A stretch of DNA of 16,970 nt from an uncultured Marvinbryantia sp. (GTDB lineage Bacteria > Bacillota > Clostridia > Lachnospirales > Lachnospiraceae), in NCBI GenBank assembly GCA_934373455.1, contig CAKRON010000057.1, positions 1 to 16,970 on the forward strand, in the 5' to 3' direction. Of this stretch, positions 1 through 7,873 are shown piece after piece (the stretch's first letter is position 1; every line of letters starts with the position of its first letter). Below the pieces are notes generated by a model. That model was not told the origin of the DNA, made no database searches, and worked only from the letters and a program-made list of their open reading frames with translations. The translations under genes and the position numbers were made by a program.

Positions 1-1
1 G

Positions 2-2344
2 TACACAAACCACTTAAAACAGGGAGAAATTTACACACCATTTGTGCTTCTTACAGGTATGGTTCTTCCGGGAGATAACTTTTCTAATGTCAAAGTATCC
101 AATGGTAAATCTATTTCTGACGGTGATAAAAATATTGTAATTGGGGTTGGTCTTCCGGGACTTCAGGACAGTTTGAAGATTAAGGGATCCAGTGTGTTGG
201 ATGATATGGATATTGATCTGAACATTCCGGATAGTTTTGAAGTAGAAGCGGATGCAACAGATTTTAATCTTTCCATGTCTATGACAGTAGCAAGTCCACT
301 GAGCCTGGATGATTTGGAACTGGATCAGATTGATGATACAGATGATCTGAAAGATAAAATTGATGAGATTGCAGATGCGGCAACGCAGTTGGTAGATGGT
401 ACCAGCGATCTTGCCGATGGTGTACAGGAATTAAAAGATGGCTGCACAGATTTGATAGATGGAATTGATCAGCTGGATGACGGAGCCGGAGAATTGAACG
501 ATGGGATTCAGACCTTGAATAGTAAGAAAGGTGATCTGATTAACGGTATCAAACAGTTGTCTGACGGTCTGGATCAGTTAAACAGTAAGAAAGGTGCATT
601 GGTTTCTGGTGTTAATCAGCTGGCAGATGGAGCATCTTCATTGGACAGCGGCGCAGCAGCACTGAAAACAGGAATGGATCAGCTGGCAGCAGGTATAAAT
701 TCTCTGGATGCGAATCGTCCGGCACTGATGAGTGGATTACAGCAGCTGATGAATGGTGTTGGCCAGATGGAAAACAATAAGGAAGCACTGACAGGTGGAG
801 CAGCAGCTTTGGCAGCAGGTGTTGAGAATGTATATGATAACCTTGTAAAACTGGCAGCAGGAAGTGGTGCAGTTACACTGGGACTGGAAAGTCTTCGTGC
901 CGGTACAGAGAGCGGATTTGCGGCATTGGTAAATGGTCTGGAAGCATTATCACAGGGCTTGAAAGCAAGTATTGCAGAAGATGGAGATGTAACAGTTCTG
1001 ACAGCAGGAATTGAAAAATATGTAGCGACAGCTAATGCACTGGTTGGTGGACAGAGCAGTACAGAAAAACAGACCAAATCAGAAGAAACATCTGCAGGAA
1101 GTGAAGATGTGAATGTGTCTGTAGAAGTATCATTTGCGGAGTCTAATCCGGAAGCGATTGCCAGCCTTCAGAGCGCTATTGCAGGAAATGAAGCAGTTCT
1201 TGCAAGCTTGAAAGATGTACAGTCGAAAGAAAGCACCGTTCCTGATAAGTTATTAAAGGAATACTCAGGTGCATATAACACATATACAGGACAGCTTAGT
1301 AATTGTATTGCCCAGTTAGAAGCAGATATTGCGAATCAGAAAGCAGCACTTGCAGCAATGCAGCAAACACAGAAAGTGAATACAACACAGAAAGTAGAAA
1401 CGCAGAATGAAACACAGACAGCCGGTACAGAGAGTGGAACAGAATCAGGAAATGCAGATGCGCTGGCTCAGTTTAAAGCAAGCGGAGAACAGCTGATCGC
1501 AGGAAGCAAAAAGCTTCAGGCTACATTAATCGGTTTATCTGAAAAGGTAGATCAGTTATTAGCAGGTGCGAAAACGCTTCAGGCTGTATTCTATGGAACT
1601 GGCGATCAGACCGCAGCACAAAGTGGAGAACAGGTAAATGTTCTCGGACAGCTGTATGCAGGAAGCAAGCAGGTATCAGATGGAATGACAGCCCTTGAGG
1701 GAGCTGTAAAAGATCAGCTTCTTACCGGTGCAAACACATTGTCAGGCGGCGTCAATGCCCTTTATGATGGTATAGATGCATTATATGTAGGATTTAACAC
1801 ATTAAGCCTTAAGCTCCCAACACTGGATAAAGGTATTCAGAGTCTTGCAGGTGGAGCATCTCAGCTTCAGACAGGTGTAAATTCTCTGAAAGAAGGAACA
1901 GGTACATTATCTGCCGGTACAAAAACCTTACAGTCAGGCGCAAATGCTCTTTCAGATGGTGTACAGCAGCTGGCAAATGGTGGAAAACAACTGAAAGCCG
2001 GAGGTAATACTCTTTCAGATGGTATCCAGCAGCTGGCAGATGGAAGTTCACAATTAAAAGATGGAACTTCTCAGCTGAAAGATGGCAGCGCAGATCTGGA
2101 TTCTGGTGTGGATGAACTCTTAGACGGTGCAAACGAACTGAGAGACGGAATGGAAGAATTTGATGAAGAAGCGATCCAGAAACTGGTAGATTTTGCAGAT
2201 GAAGATATTCAGGATATGCTTGACAGACTGAAAGATATTCGTGATGCAGGTGATGCATATCAGTTCTTCACCGATGGCGAAAAAGACAGCGTTGGAAATG
2301 TCAAATTTATAATCGAAACAGCATCTATTGGTGACGAAGAATAA
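2..2344 (+). CDS. XXXLXXG-heptad repeat extracytoplasmic protein (5' end outside window)
   Basis: The reading frame is open from base 2, so the true start lies upstream; the GTG at 44 is internal (TPFVLLTGM...). About 780 residues are visible. After a beta-rich segment (to about base 340), two arrays of seven-residue repeats with Leu and Gly at fixed positions (e.g. DGTSDLADGVQELKDG) run at about 379-965 and 1735-2150. They are separated by a Ser/Thr/Glu-rich and coiled-coil stretch (about 1060-1500). This Leu-x-x-Gly heptad occurs in YhgE/Pip-like and other exported or membrane-associated Firmicutes proteins. No C-terminal membrane helix or sortase signal is present; the protein ends in an acidic tail (ASIGDEE). 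An N-terminal signal or anchor would lie outside the window. The last array contains a 63-base near-duplicate (about 1943-1981 and 2006-2044, three heptads). Function is not known to me; a structural or envelope role is inferred from the repeats. Confidence 0.85.
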   Translation, partial: YTNHLKQGEIYTPFVLLTGMVLPGDNFSNVKVSNGKSISDGDKNIVIGVGLPGLQDSLKIKGSSVLDDMDIDLNIPDSFEVEADATDFNLSMSMTVASPLSLDDLELDQIDDTDDLKDKIDEIADAATQLVDGTSDLADGVQELKDGCTDLIDGIDQLDDGAGELNDGIQTLNSKKGDLINGIKQLSDGLDQLNSKKGALVSGVNQLADGASSLDSGAAALKTGMDQLAAGINSLDANRPALMSGLQQLMNGVGQMENNKEALTGGAAALAAGVENVYDNLVKLAAGSGAVTLGLESLRAGTESGFAALVNGLEALSQGLKASIAEDGDVTVLTAGIEKYVATANALVGGQSSTEKQTKSEETSAGSEDVNVSVEVSFAESNPEAIASLQSAIAGNEAVLASLKDVQSKESTVPDKLLKEYSGAYNTYTGQLSNCIAQLEADIANQKAALAAMQQTQKVNTTQKVETQNETQTAGTESGTESGNADALAQFKASGEQLIAGSKKLQATLIGLSEKVDQLLAGAKTLQAVFYGTGDQTAAQSGEQVNVLGQLYAGSKQVSDGMTALEGAVKDQLLTGANTLSGGVNALYDGIDALYVGFNTLSLKLPTLDKGIQSLAGGASQLQTGVNSLKEGTGTLSAGTKTLQSGANALSDGVQQLANGGKQLKAGGNTLSDGIQQLADGSSQLKDGTSQLKDGSADLDSGVDELLDGANELRDGMEEFDEEAIQKLVDFADEDIQDMLDRLKDIRDAGDAYQFFTDGEKDSVGNVKFIIETASIGDEE

Positions 2345-2362
2345 CAAAATATAAGAAGTGAA

Positions 2363-2396
2363 AATCCGGAGATTTCTGAAGTCTCCGGATTTTTTG
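2363..2396 (+). terminator. Intrinsic terminator of the heptad-repeat gene
   Basis: A perfect 10-bp stem (AATCCGGAGA at 2363-2372 with TCTCCGGATT at 2382-2391) has a 9-base loop and a run of T after it. It starts 18 bases after the stop codon at 2344. Confidence 0.93.
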
Positions 2397-2399
2397 CAC

Positions 2400-2592
2400 G
2401 ATATCAGATGTGAGATGACTTCCACCTTTTTAGGTGGCGAGGAGTAAATTAGTATCAGTGGTGGGAGTCAATCCCCCATCTGATATAGCCTCCGGCAGGA
2501 TTGCAGAGATGCGCAAAAGAAATATGTCATGCTTTGCATGACGCGCATCTCGCAGCAAGAATGCCGAGGCATTCTTGAAACAAGAGTTGTTT
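2400..2592. repeat. Gene-free multi-hairpin element (candidate MITE-like repeat or structured RNA)
   Basis: This covers most of the 386-base gap between genes. Inverted repeats lie end to end. ATATCAGATG (2401-2410) pairs with CATCTGATAT (2477-2486) and encloses two small hairpins, CCACCT/AGGTGG (2422-2437) and GGGA/TCCC (2463-2475), giving a three-way-junction shape. Next, GAGATGCGC (2506-2514) pairs with GCGCATCTC (2543-2551), extended by TGC/GCA across one bulged A, and encloses GTCATGC/GCATGAC (2526-2542). Then come CAAGAATGCC/GGCATTCTTG (2556-2577) and AAACAA/TTGTTT (2578-2592). I see no convincing coding frame, transposase or promoter before it. The downstream gene's promoter lies after the element, so it is not that gene's leader. 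It could be a non-autonomous mobile element or a structured RNA; the identity is unresolved. Confidence 0.6.
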
Positions 2593-2622
2593 CTGAAGAT
2601 TTTGTGAAAATGTCCGCTGCGG

Positions 2623-2651
2623 TTGAAATTTCTGCCTGTTTTAGGTATAAT
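2623..2651 (+). promoter_or_regulatory. Sigma-A-type promoter for the C39-like/CBS pair
   Basis: TTGAAA (2623-2628) is followed by a 17-base spacer and a perfect TATAAT (2646-2651). Transcription would start near 2658, about 70 bases before the start codon at 2731. Confidence 0.8.
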
Positions 2652-2730
2652 GAACAAAGCGTAGTAGTAAGAATGAAACAAACAAAGAACTTCAAAGATG
2701 CATATAGAAGTCAATATAAAGGAGTATGAA

Positions 2731-3801
2731 ATGACAAAAAAACAGTTTTCAGTCTGGATGCTTGCGGGCTGTATTGGTGCCGGAAGCACTTTTCATGTAA
2801 ATGTTTTGGCAGAGCAGCCGGACGGAGAAGTGGGGTATTATGAGACGGGAGAGACTTATGGAGGTGATGTATATCAGAGTGAACCGGATGTTATGAATAC
2901 CTATGATGGCTATGAATACGATTCACAGATGGCTGCAGATACAGAAGGATTTCCAGAGGAGAACTGGGAACCGGAATATACAGAGTATTACGACAGTAAT
3001 GAAGATTCCATCGAGACATTCTCAGAGGAATCAGATACAGAAGAAGAGACTAAGGAAGAAAGAAGATCTTATAAAGATGACCCTTATATCGGAATTAGAA
3101 AAACAAATAAAGATAAATTTATAGAAGATTTTGATATTCTGACAAAAGAAGATGCAGAAAAAGATTTTGATCTTAAAAGCTATGAAGAACTTCCGTCATC
3201 TGTCAGCCTGAAAGTACCAGAGGTGCTTCAGCTTCCGGAACTTCCGACAGGCTGTGAATCTGTGGCACTGACAATGGCATTGGAATACGAAGGATTTATG
3301 TTATATAAAACTACGATTGCAAGGGAATTTCTGATTTACAATCAGGAGACAGATAATATGGCAGTAGGATATATCGGAGATCCGTTCAGTGAGGATGGGG
3401 CTGGGTGTTTTGCACCAGCTATAGCTGCTACTGCAGATAACTTCTTTGAAGATCAGGGCGCAGAAGATTATAAAGCATATGATATATCCGGAACAGAGAT
3501 GGAGGAGCTTCTCAGTTATATTGAAGCAGGCACACCAGTAGTGCTCTGGACGACGATGTATATGGCAGAACCAGAATTTACAGAGGATAAAACAGAATAC
3601 GAAGGCGAAATATATCGTTGGTATTATCAGGAACATTGCGTCGTACTCTCCGGATACGATTTAGATAATCACACGCTGCAGATCAATGATCCGCTGGAAG
3701 GAGTGGTGACCAGGGATTATGATGAATTTAAAAAGATTTATGACACTATAGGAAAATATGCAGTAGTTATAAAAGGCACTGCAGAAGAAAATGAACAATA
3801 G
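2731..3801 (+). CDS. Secreted C39-like (Peptidase_C39_2) family protein
   Basis: 356 residues. The start at ATG 2731 follows AAAGGAG (2718-2724) at good spacing; an in-frame ATG at 2698 has no such site. Residues 1-27 form a signal peptide (KKQ basic end, hydrophobic core, VLA cleavage site). Residues 30-110 are a strongly acidic, Tyr/Glu/Asp-rich linker. The C-terminal half resembles the papain-like C39_2 fold: Cys175 in PTGCESVAL, His302 in EHCVVLSGYD, and Asn319-Asp320 in INDPLEG, the order expected for the Cys-His-Asx triad. Many family members are uncharacterised, and some act on cell-surface or peptide substrates, so the substrate here is unknown. It is first in a two-gene unit with the CBS protein 16 bases downstream. 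Family call confident; enzymatic activity inferred. Confidence 0.85.
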   Translation: MTKKQFSVWMLAGCIGAGSTFHVNVLAEQPDGEVGYYETGETYGGDVYQSEPDVMNTYDGYEYDSQMAADTEGFPEENWEPEYTEYYDSNEDSIETFSEESDTEEETKEERRSYKDDPYIGIRKTNKDKFIEDFDILTKEDAEKDFDLKSYEELPSSVSLKVPEVLQLPELPTGCESVALTMALEYEGFMLYKTTIAREFLIYNQETDNMAVGYIGDPFSEDGAGCFAPAIAATADNFFEDQGAEDYKAYDISGTEMEELLSYIEAGTPVVLWTTMYMAEPEFTEDKTEYEGEIYRWYYQEHCVVLSGYDLDNHTLQINDPLEGVVTRDYDEFKKIYDTIGKYAVVIKGTAEENEQ

Positions 3802-3817
3802 AACATGAGGCGTCAGA

Positions 3818-4231
3818 ATGAATATATTATTTTATTTAAAGCCAAAGAATGAAATTGTCTATTTGTATGATGATTTTACTCTTCGTCAGGTATTGGAAAA
3901 AATGGAAAAGCATCGTTACAGTGCAGTTCCTGTGATTAACAGAAGTGGGAATTATGTCGGAACACTGACAGAGGGAGATTTGTTGTGGCATTTGAAATCG
4001 ACAGGATTTCAGGAATTAAAGGATATGGAAGATGTTCCGATGACGAAGATCAGAAGATACTGGAATAATGAACCTGTAAATATTGACTGCAAAATAGAAG
4101 ATCTGATTACGACATCTATGAATCAGAATTTTGTTCCGGTAATAGATGATAAGAAGATTTTCATCGGGATCGTTACAAGAAGAGATATTATACAGTATTG
4201 TTATGAGAAATCACAAAAAGAAAAAATTTAG
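3818..4231 (+). CDS. Two-CBS-domain protein
   Basis: 137 residues, essentially only two CBS domains. CBS1 spans roughly residues 15-62 (YSAVPVINRSGNYVGTLTEG followed by DLLW) and CBS2 roughly 78-132 (NFVPVIDDKKIFIGIVTRRD). CBS pairs bind adenosine nucleotides and act as regulatory modules. By size and layout it resembles stand-alone CBS proteins such as DarB/CbpB (YkuL) of Bacillus, a c-di-AMP receptor, but I cannot confirm orthology or ligand from sequence alone. It is cytosolic, with no signal or membrane segment. The ribosome binding site is weak (GAGGCG, 10 bases upstream) and the 16-base spacing suggests co-transcription with the secreted protein upstream. No strong terminator follows. 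Confidence 0.88.
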   Translation: MNILFYLKPKNEIVYLYDDFTLRQVLEKMEKHRYSAVPVINRSGNYVGTLTEGDLLWHLKSTGFQELKDMEDVPMTKIRRYWNNEPVNIDCKIEDLITTSMNQNFVPVIDDKKIFIGIVTRRDIIQYCYEKSQKEKI

Positions 4232-4250
4232 CACTTTAAAGTGATTGAAG

Positions 4251-4279
4251 TTGACAAACAAAAATTTAGTTGATAAAAT
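4251..4279 (+). promoter_or_regulatory. Promoter of the ilvN-ilvC-leuC-leuD operon
   Basis: A consensus -35 TTGACA (4251-4256), a 17-base spacer and TAAAAT (4274-4279), with a TG-n extension (4271-4273). Seven bases upstream of the -35 is the perfect palindrome CACTTTAAAGTG (4232-4243), which could be an operator or a weak hairpin ending the CBS gene. No T-box or other leader fits in the short 5' region before 4307. Confidence 0.82.
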
Positions 4280-4306
4280 AAAAGAAGTTTACACAAAAGG
4301 GGTGAA

Positions 4307-4807
4307 ATGATGAATCAGAGAGTGTTATCTATGCTGGTAGACAATACATCAGGTGTTCTGAGCAGAGTTGCCGGATTATTTAGCCGCCGAGGTTATAATA
4401 TTGACAGCCTGACAGTAGGTGTGACGGCAGATCCGAGATATTCCAGAATGACAGTAGTGGTAAATGGTGATGAACAGATTCTGGATCAGATCGAAAAGCA
4501 GGTACGTAAGTTAGTAGATGTGGCAGATGTGAAGACTCTGAAGCCTGGTGACAGTGTGAACAGAGAATTGATTATGGTGAAGCTTCGTGCAGATGCGAAG
4601 GATCGTCAGGGCATCAATGCGATCTGTGATATTTTCCGTGCCAAGGTTGTGGATGTAGCGAAGTCATCCATGATTATTGAACTGACAGGAGATCAGGGCA
4701 AGTTATCAGCATTTCTGGAACTGATCAGTGACTATGAGATTCTGGAGCTGGCAAGAACCGGTATGACAGGACTGTCACGTGGTGCAGATGATGTCAGATA
4801 TTTATAA
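4307..4807 (+). CDS. ilvN: Acetolactate synthase small (regulatory) subunit
   Basis: 166 residues, the usual length for this family. The N-terminal ACT domain (about residues 3-78) has the typical opening LVDNTSGVLSRVAGLFSRRG and the NIDSLTVG strand. The C-terminal ALS small-subunit domain (about 84-160) includes RELIMVKLRAD and SSMIIELTGD. The subunit stimulates the catalytic subunit IlvB and gives valine feedback inhibition in the first common step of valine/isoleucine/leucine synthesis. AAAAGGGG (4295-4302) precedes tandem ATGs at 4307 and 4310; either could be the start, and 4310 has slightly better spacing. It is the first gene of the operon. No ilvB is present in this window, so the catalytic partner must be encoded elsewhere. 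Confidence 0.95.
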   Translation: MMNQRVLSMLVDNTSGVLSRVAGLFSRRGYNIDSLTVGVTADPRYSRMTVVVNGDEQILDQIEKQVRKLVDVADVKTLKPGDSVNRELIMVKLRADAKDRQGINAICDIFRAKVVDVAKSSMIIELTGDQGKLSAFLELISDYEILELARTGMTGLSRGADDVRYL

Positions 4808-4851
4808 CAGATGTGAGATATCTTGAAGTTTGCTAAAGGTACTGCCTTTAA

Positions 4852-5925
<1,074 letters not shown>

Positions 5926-5948
5926 TCAGATACCATAAGAATGTGTAT

Positions 5949-5990
5949 AAAATCCGGAGCAGCATAAATGGCTTGTTCCGGATTTTCTGA
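5949..5990 (+). terminator. Terminator-like hairpin between ilvC and leuC
   Basis: AAAATCCGGA (5949-5958) pairs perfectly with TCCGGATTTT (5977-5986). Pairing continues inward (GCAGC with GCTTGT, one bulge), and the run of T is only four before CTG. It lies between ilvC (stop 5925) and leuC (start 6019), with no clear promoter seen between. It could be a partial terminator that lowers leuCD expression or an mRNA-stabilising 3' structure. Confidence 0.65.
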
Positions 5991-6018
5991 TAAAAGTGGT
6001 AAGAGGAGGAAAAGAATC

Positions 6019-7287
6019 ATGGGAATGACTATGACTCAGAAAATTCTGGCAGCAGCTGCCGGACTTCCATCAGTGGAAGCAGGGCAGTTAATTGAGGCTG
6101 ATTTGGATCTGGTACTGGGTAATGATATTACATCACCGGTAGCAATTCATGAAATGGATAAATTTACAAAAGAAGGTGTATTTGACAAAGATAAAATTGC
6201 ATTGGTAATGGATCATTTTATACCAAATAAAGATATCAAGTCAGCAGAACACTGCAAATGTGTGCGACAGTTTGCAACAAAACACGATATTACTAATTAT
6301 TTTGATGTTGGACAGATGGGAATTGAACATGCCCTTCTTCCGGAAAGTGGTCTGACAGTAGCAGGCGATGTAATAATCGGAGCAGATTCACATACTTGTA
6401 CTTATGGAGCGCTCGGAGCATTTTCTACAGGTGTGGGAAGTACAGATATGGCAGCAGGTATGGCTACCGGAAAGGCATGGTTTAAAGTTCCTTCAGCAAT
6501 CAAATTTAACCTGATTGGAAAACCGGCTAAATGGGTAAGCGGAAAAGATGTGATTCTTCATATCATTGGTATGATTGGTGTAGATGGTGCATTATATCGC
6601 TCTATGGAATTTACAGGAGAAGGTATCAAAAATCTGTCTATGGATGATCGTTTTACGATTGCGAACATGGCAATCGAAGCAGGTGGTAAGAATGGTATTT
6701 TCCCTGTAGATGATCTGACGATTGCTTATATGAAAGAACATTCCAAACGACCTTATAAGATCTTTGAAGCAGATGAAGATGCAGTATATGATGAGGAATA
6801 TACCATTGATCTAAGCGAAATAAAGCCGACCATTGCATTTCCGCATCTGCCTGAAAATACAAAGACGATGGATGAAATTGCCGAGGATGTTGTAATTGAT
6901 CAGTCCGTGATTGGATCTTGTACCAACGGAAGAATCGAAGATTTAAGATGTGCAGCAGAGATCTTAAAAGGACGCAAAGTTAAGAAGGGAGTGCGCTGTA
7001 TTGTAATTCCTGCAACTCAGAAAATTTATCTTCAGGCTATGGAAGAAGGGCTGTTGAAGATATTTATTGAAGCAGGAGCAGTAGTGAGTACACCTACATG
7101 TGGACCATGTCTGGGTGGTTATATGGGCATTCTGGCTGAAGGTGAACGGTGTATTTCCACAACGAATCGAAACTTTGTAGGACGCATGGGACATGTGAAA
7201 TCAGAAGTATATCTGGCAAGCCCGGCAGTTGCAGCAGCCAGCGCAGTGACAGGTAAGATTTCCACACCAGATGAACTGGGATTATAA
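6019..7287 (+). CDS. leuC: 3-isopropylmalate dehydratase large subunit
   Basis: 422 residues, the usual length for the stand-alone large subunit. With LeuD it isomerises 2- to 3-isopropylmalate in leucine synthesis. It is an aconitase-superfamily protein; the three [4Fe-4S] ligands are visible as Cys301 (GSCTNG), Cys361 and Cys364 ([10 protein letters not shown]). [20 protein letters not shown] in the first half is another family signature. The start at 6019 follows AAGAGGAGG (6001-6009); an in-frame ATG at 5968 lies inside the hairpin loop and has no ribosome binding site. leuD starts 11 bases after the stop, so the two subunits are translated from one message. Confidence 0.97.
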   Translation: MGMTMTQKILAAAAGLPSVEAGQLIEADLDLVLGNDITSPVAIHEMDKFTKEGVFDKDKIALVMDHFIPNKDIKSAEHCKCVRQFATKHDITNYFDVGQMGIEHALLPESGLTVAGDVIIGADSHTCTYGALGAFSTGVGSTDMAAGMATGKAWFKVPSAIKFNLIGKPAKWVSGKDVILHIIGMIGVDGALYRSMEFTGEGIKNLSMDDRFTIANMAIEAGGKNGIFPVDDLTIAYMKEHSKRPYKIFEADEDAVYDEEYTIDLSEIKPTIAFPHLPENTKTMDEIAEDVVIDQSVIGSCTNGRIEDLRCAAEILKGRKVKKGVRCIVIPATQKIYLQAMEEGLLKIFIEAGAVVSTPTCGPCLGGYMGILAEGERCISTTNRNFVGRMGHVKSEVYLASPAVAAASAVTGKISTPDELGL

Positions 7288-7298
7288 GGAGGAGAAAG

Positions 7299-7787
7299 AT
7301 GAAAGCACACGGAAGAGTATTCAAATATGGAGACAATGTAGATACAGATGTCATCATTCCGGCAAGATATCTGAATTCCTCAGATCCTGCAGAACTGGCA
7401 ACACATTGTATGGAAGATATTGATAAGGAATTTGTAAATAAGGTTCATAAAGGAGATATCATTGTAGCAGATAAGAATTTTGGCTGTGGTTCTTCCAGAG
7501 AACATGCACCGATTGCCATTAAGGCTGCTGGTGTGAGCTGTGTTATCGCAGAGACCTTTGCAAGAATTTTTTATCGAAATTCCATTAATATCGGTTTGCC
7601 GATTATCGAATGTCCGGCAGCAGCAAAAGGTATTGAAGATGGAGATGAAGTAGAGGTGGATTTTGACAGTGGTATGATCTACAATCGTACAAAAGGTACC
7701 GAGTTCAAGGGACAGGCATTTCCAGAATTTATGCAAAAAATAATACAGGCAGAAGGATTAATAAATTATATTAATGGTAAAGAATAA
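7299..7787 (+). CDS. leuD: 3-isopropylmalate dehydratase small subunit
   Basis: 162 residues, typical of the small swivelling subunit in bacteria that carry leuC and leuD as separate genes. The family features are the [13 protein letters not shown] opening and [12 protein letters not shown], the loop that binds substrate and completes the LeuC active site. [19 protein letters not shown] is also characteristic. The start follows AAGGAGGAG (7287-7295). It is the last gene of the ilvN-ilvC-leuC-leuD unit; leuB, which acts next in the pathway, is not here. Confidence 0.97.
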   Translation: MKAHGRVFKYGDNVDTDVIIPARYLNSSDPAELATHCMEDIDKEFVNKVHKGDIIVADKNFGCGSSREHAPIAIKAAGVSCVIAETFARIFYRNSINIGLPIIECPAAAKGIEDGDEVEVDFDSGMIYNRTKGTEFKGQAFPEFMQKIIQAEGLINYINGKE

Positions 7788-7817
7788 TCTGGATGTCAGA
7801 TGAAAATTGAGTAATTA

Positions 7818-7855
7818 AAAACAGGATGAGCTTTTTCGCTCATCCTGTTTTTTCT
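7818..7855. terminator. Bidirectional terminator between leuD and the convergent surface-protein gene
   Basis: A 14-bp perfect stem (AAAACAGGATGAGC at 7818-7831 with its complement at 7838-7851) has a 6-base loop. T-runs follow in both directions (TTTTTT on +; GTTTTTAATT on -), so it can end both leuD and the minus-strand gene whose stop is at 7874. Confidence 0.93.
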
Positions 7856-7873
7856 GTATCGTAAAGATCTCTG

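Noticed and set aside
679..1077. 132-residue minus-strand frame inside the heptad gene
   Set aside because: It arises from the repetitive codon pattern of the plus-strand heptads and has no independent support.
2400..2592. Calling the element a definite IS200/IS605 end or TnpB guide-RNA scaffold
   Set aside because: The CCACCT/AGGTGG hairpin is reminiscent of such ends, but no tnpA or tnpB is nearby and I cannot match it by eye to a known element.
2529..2729. 66-residue plus-strand frame across the hairpin element
   Set aside because: It covers inverted repeats and the promoter, has no ribosome binding site, and its composition follows the palindromes.
5968..6018. Longer N-terminus for leuC
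   Set aside because: The ATG lies in the loop of a hairpin without a ribosome binding site, while 6019 has AAGAGGAGG and gives the normal family length.
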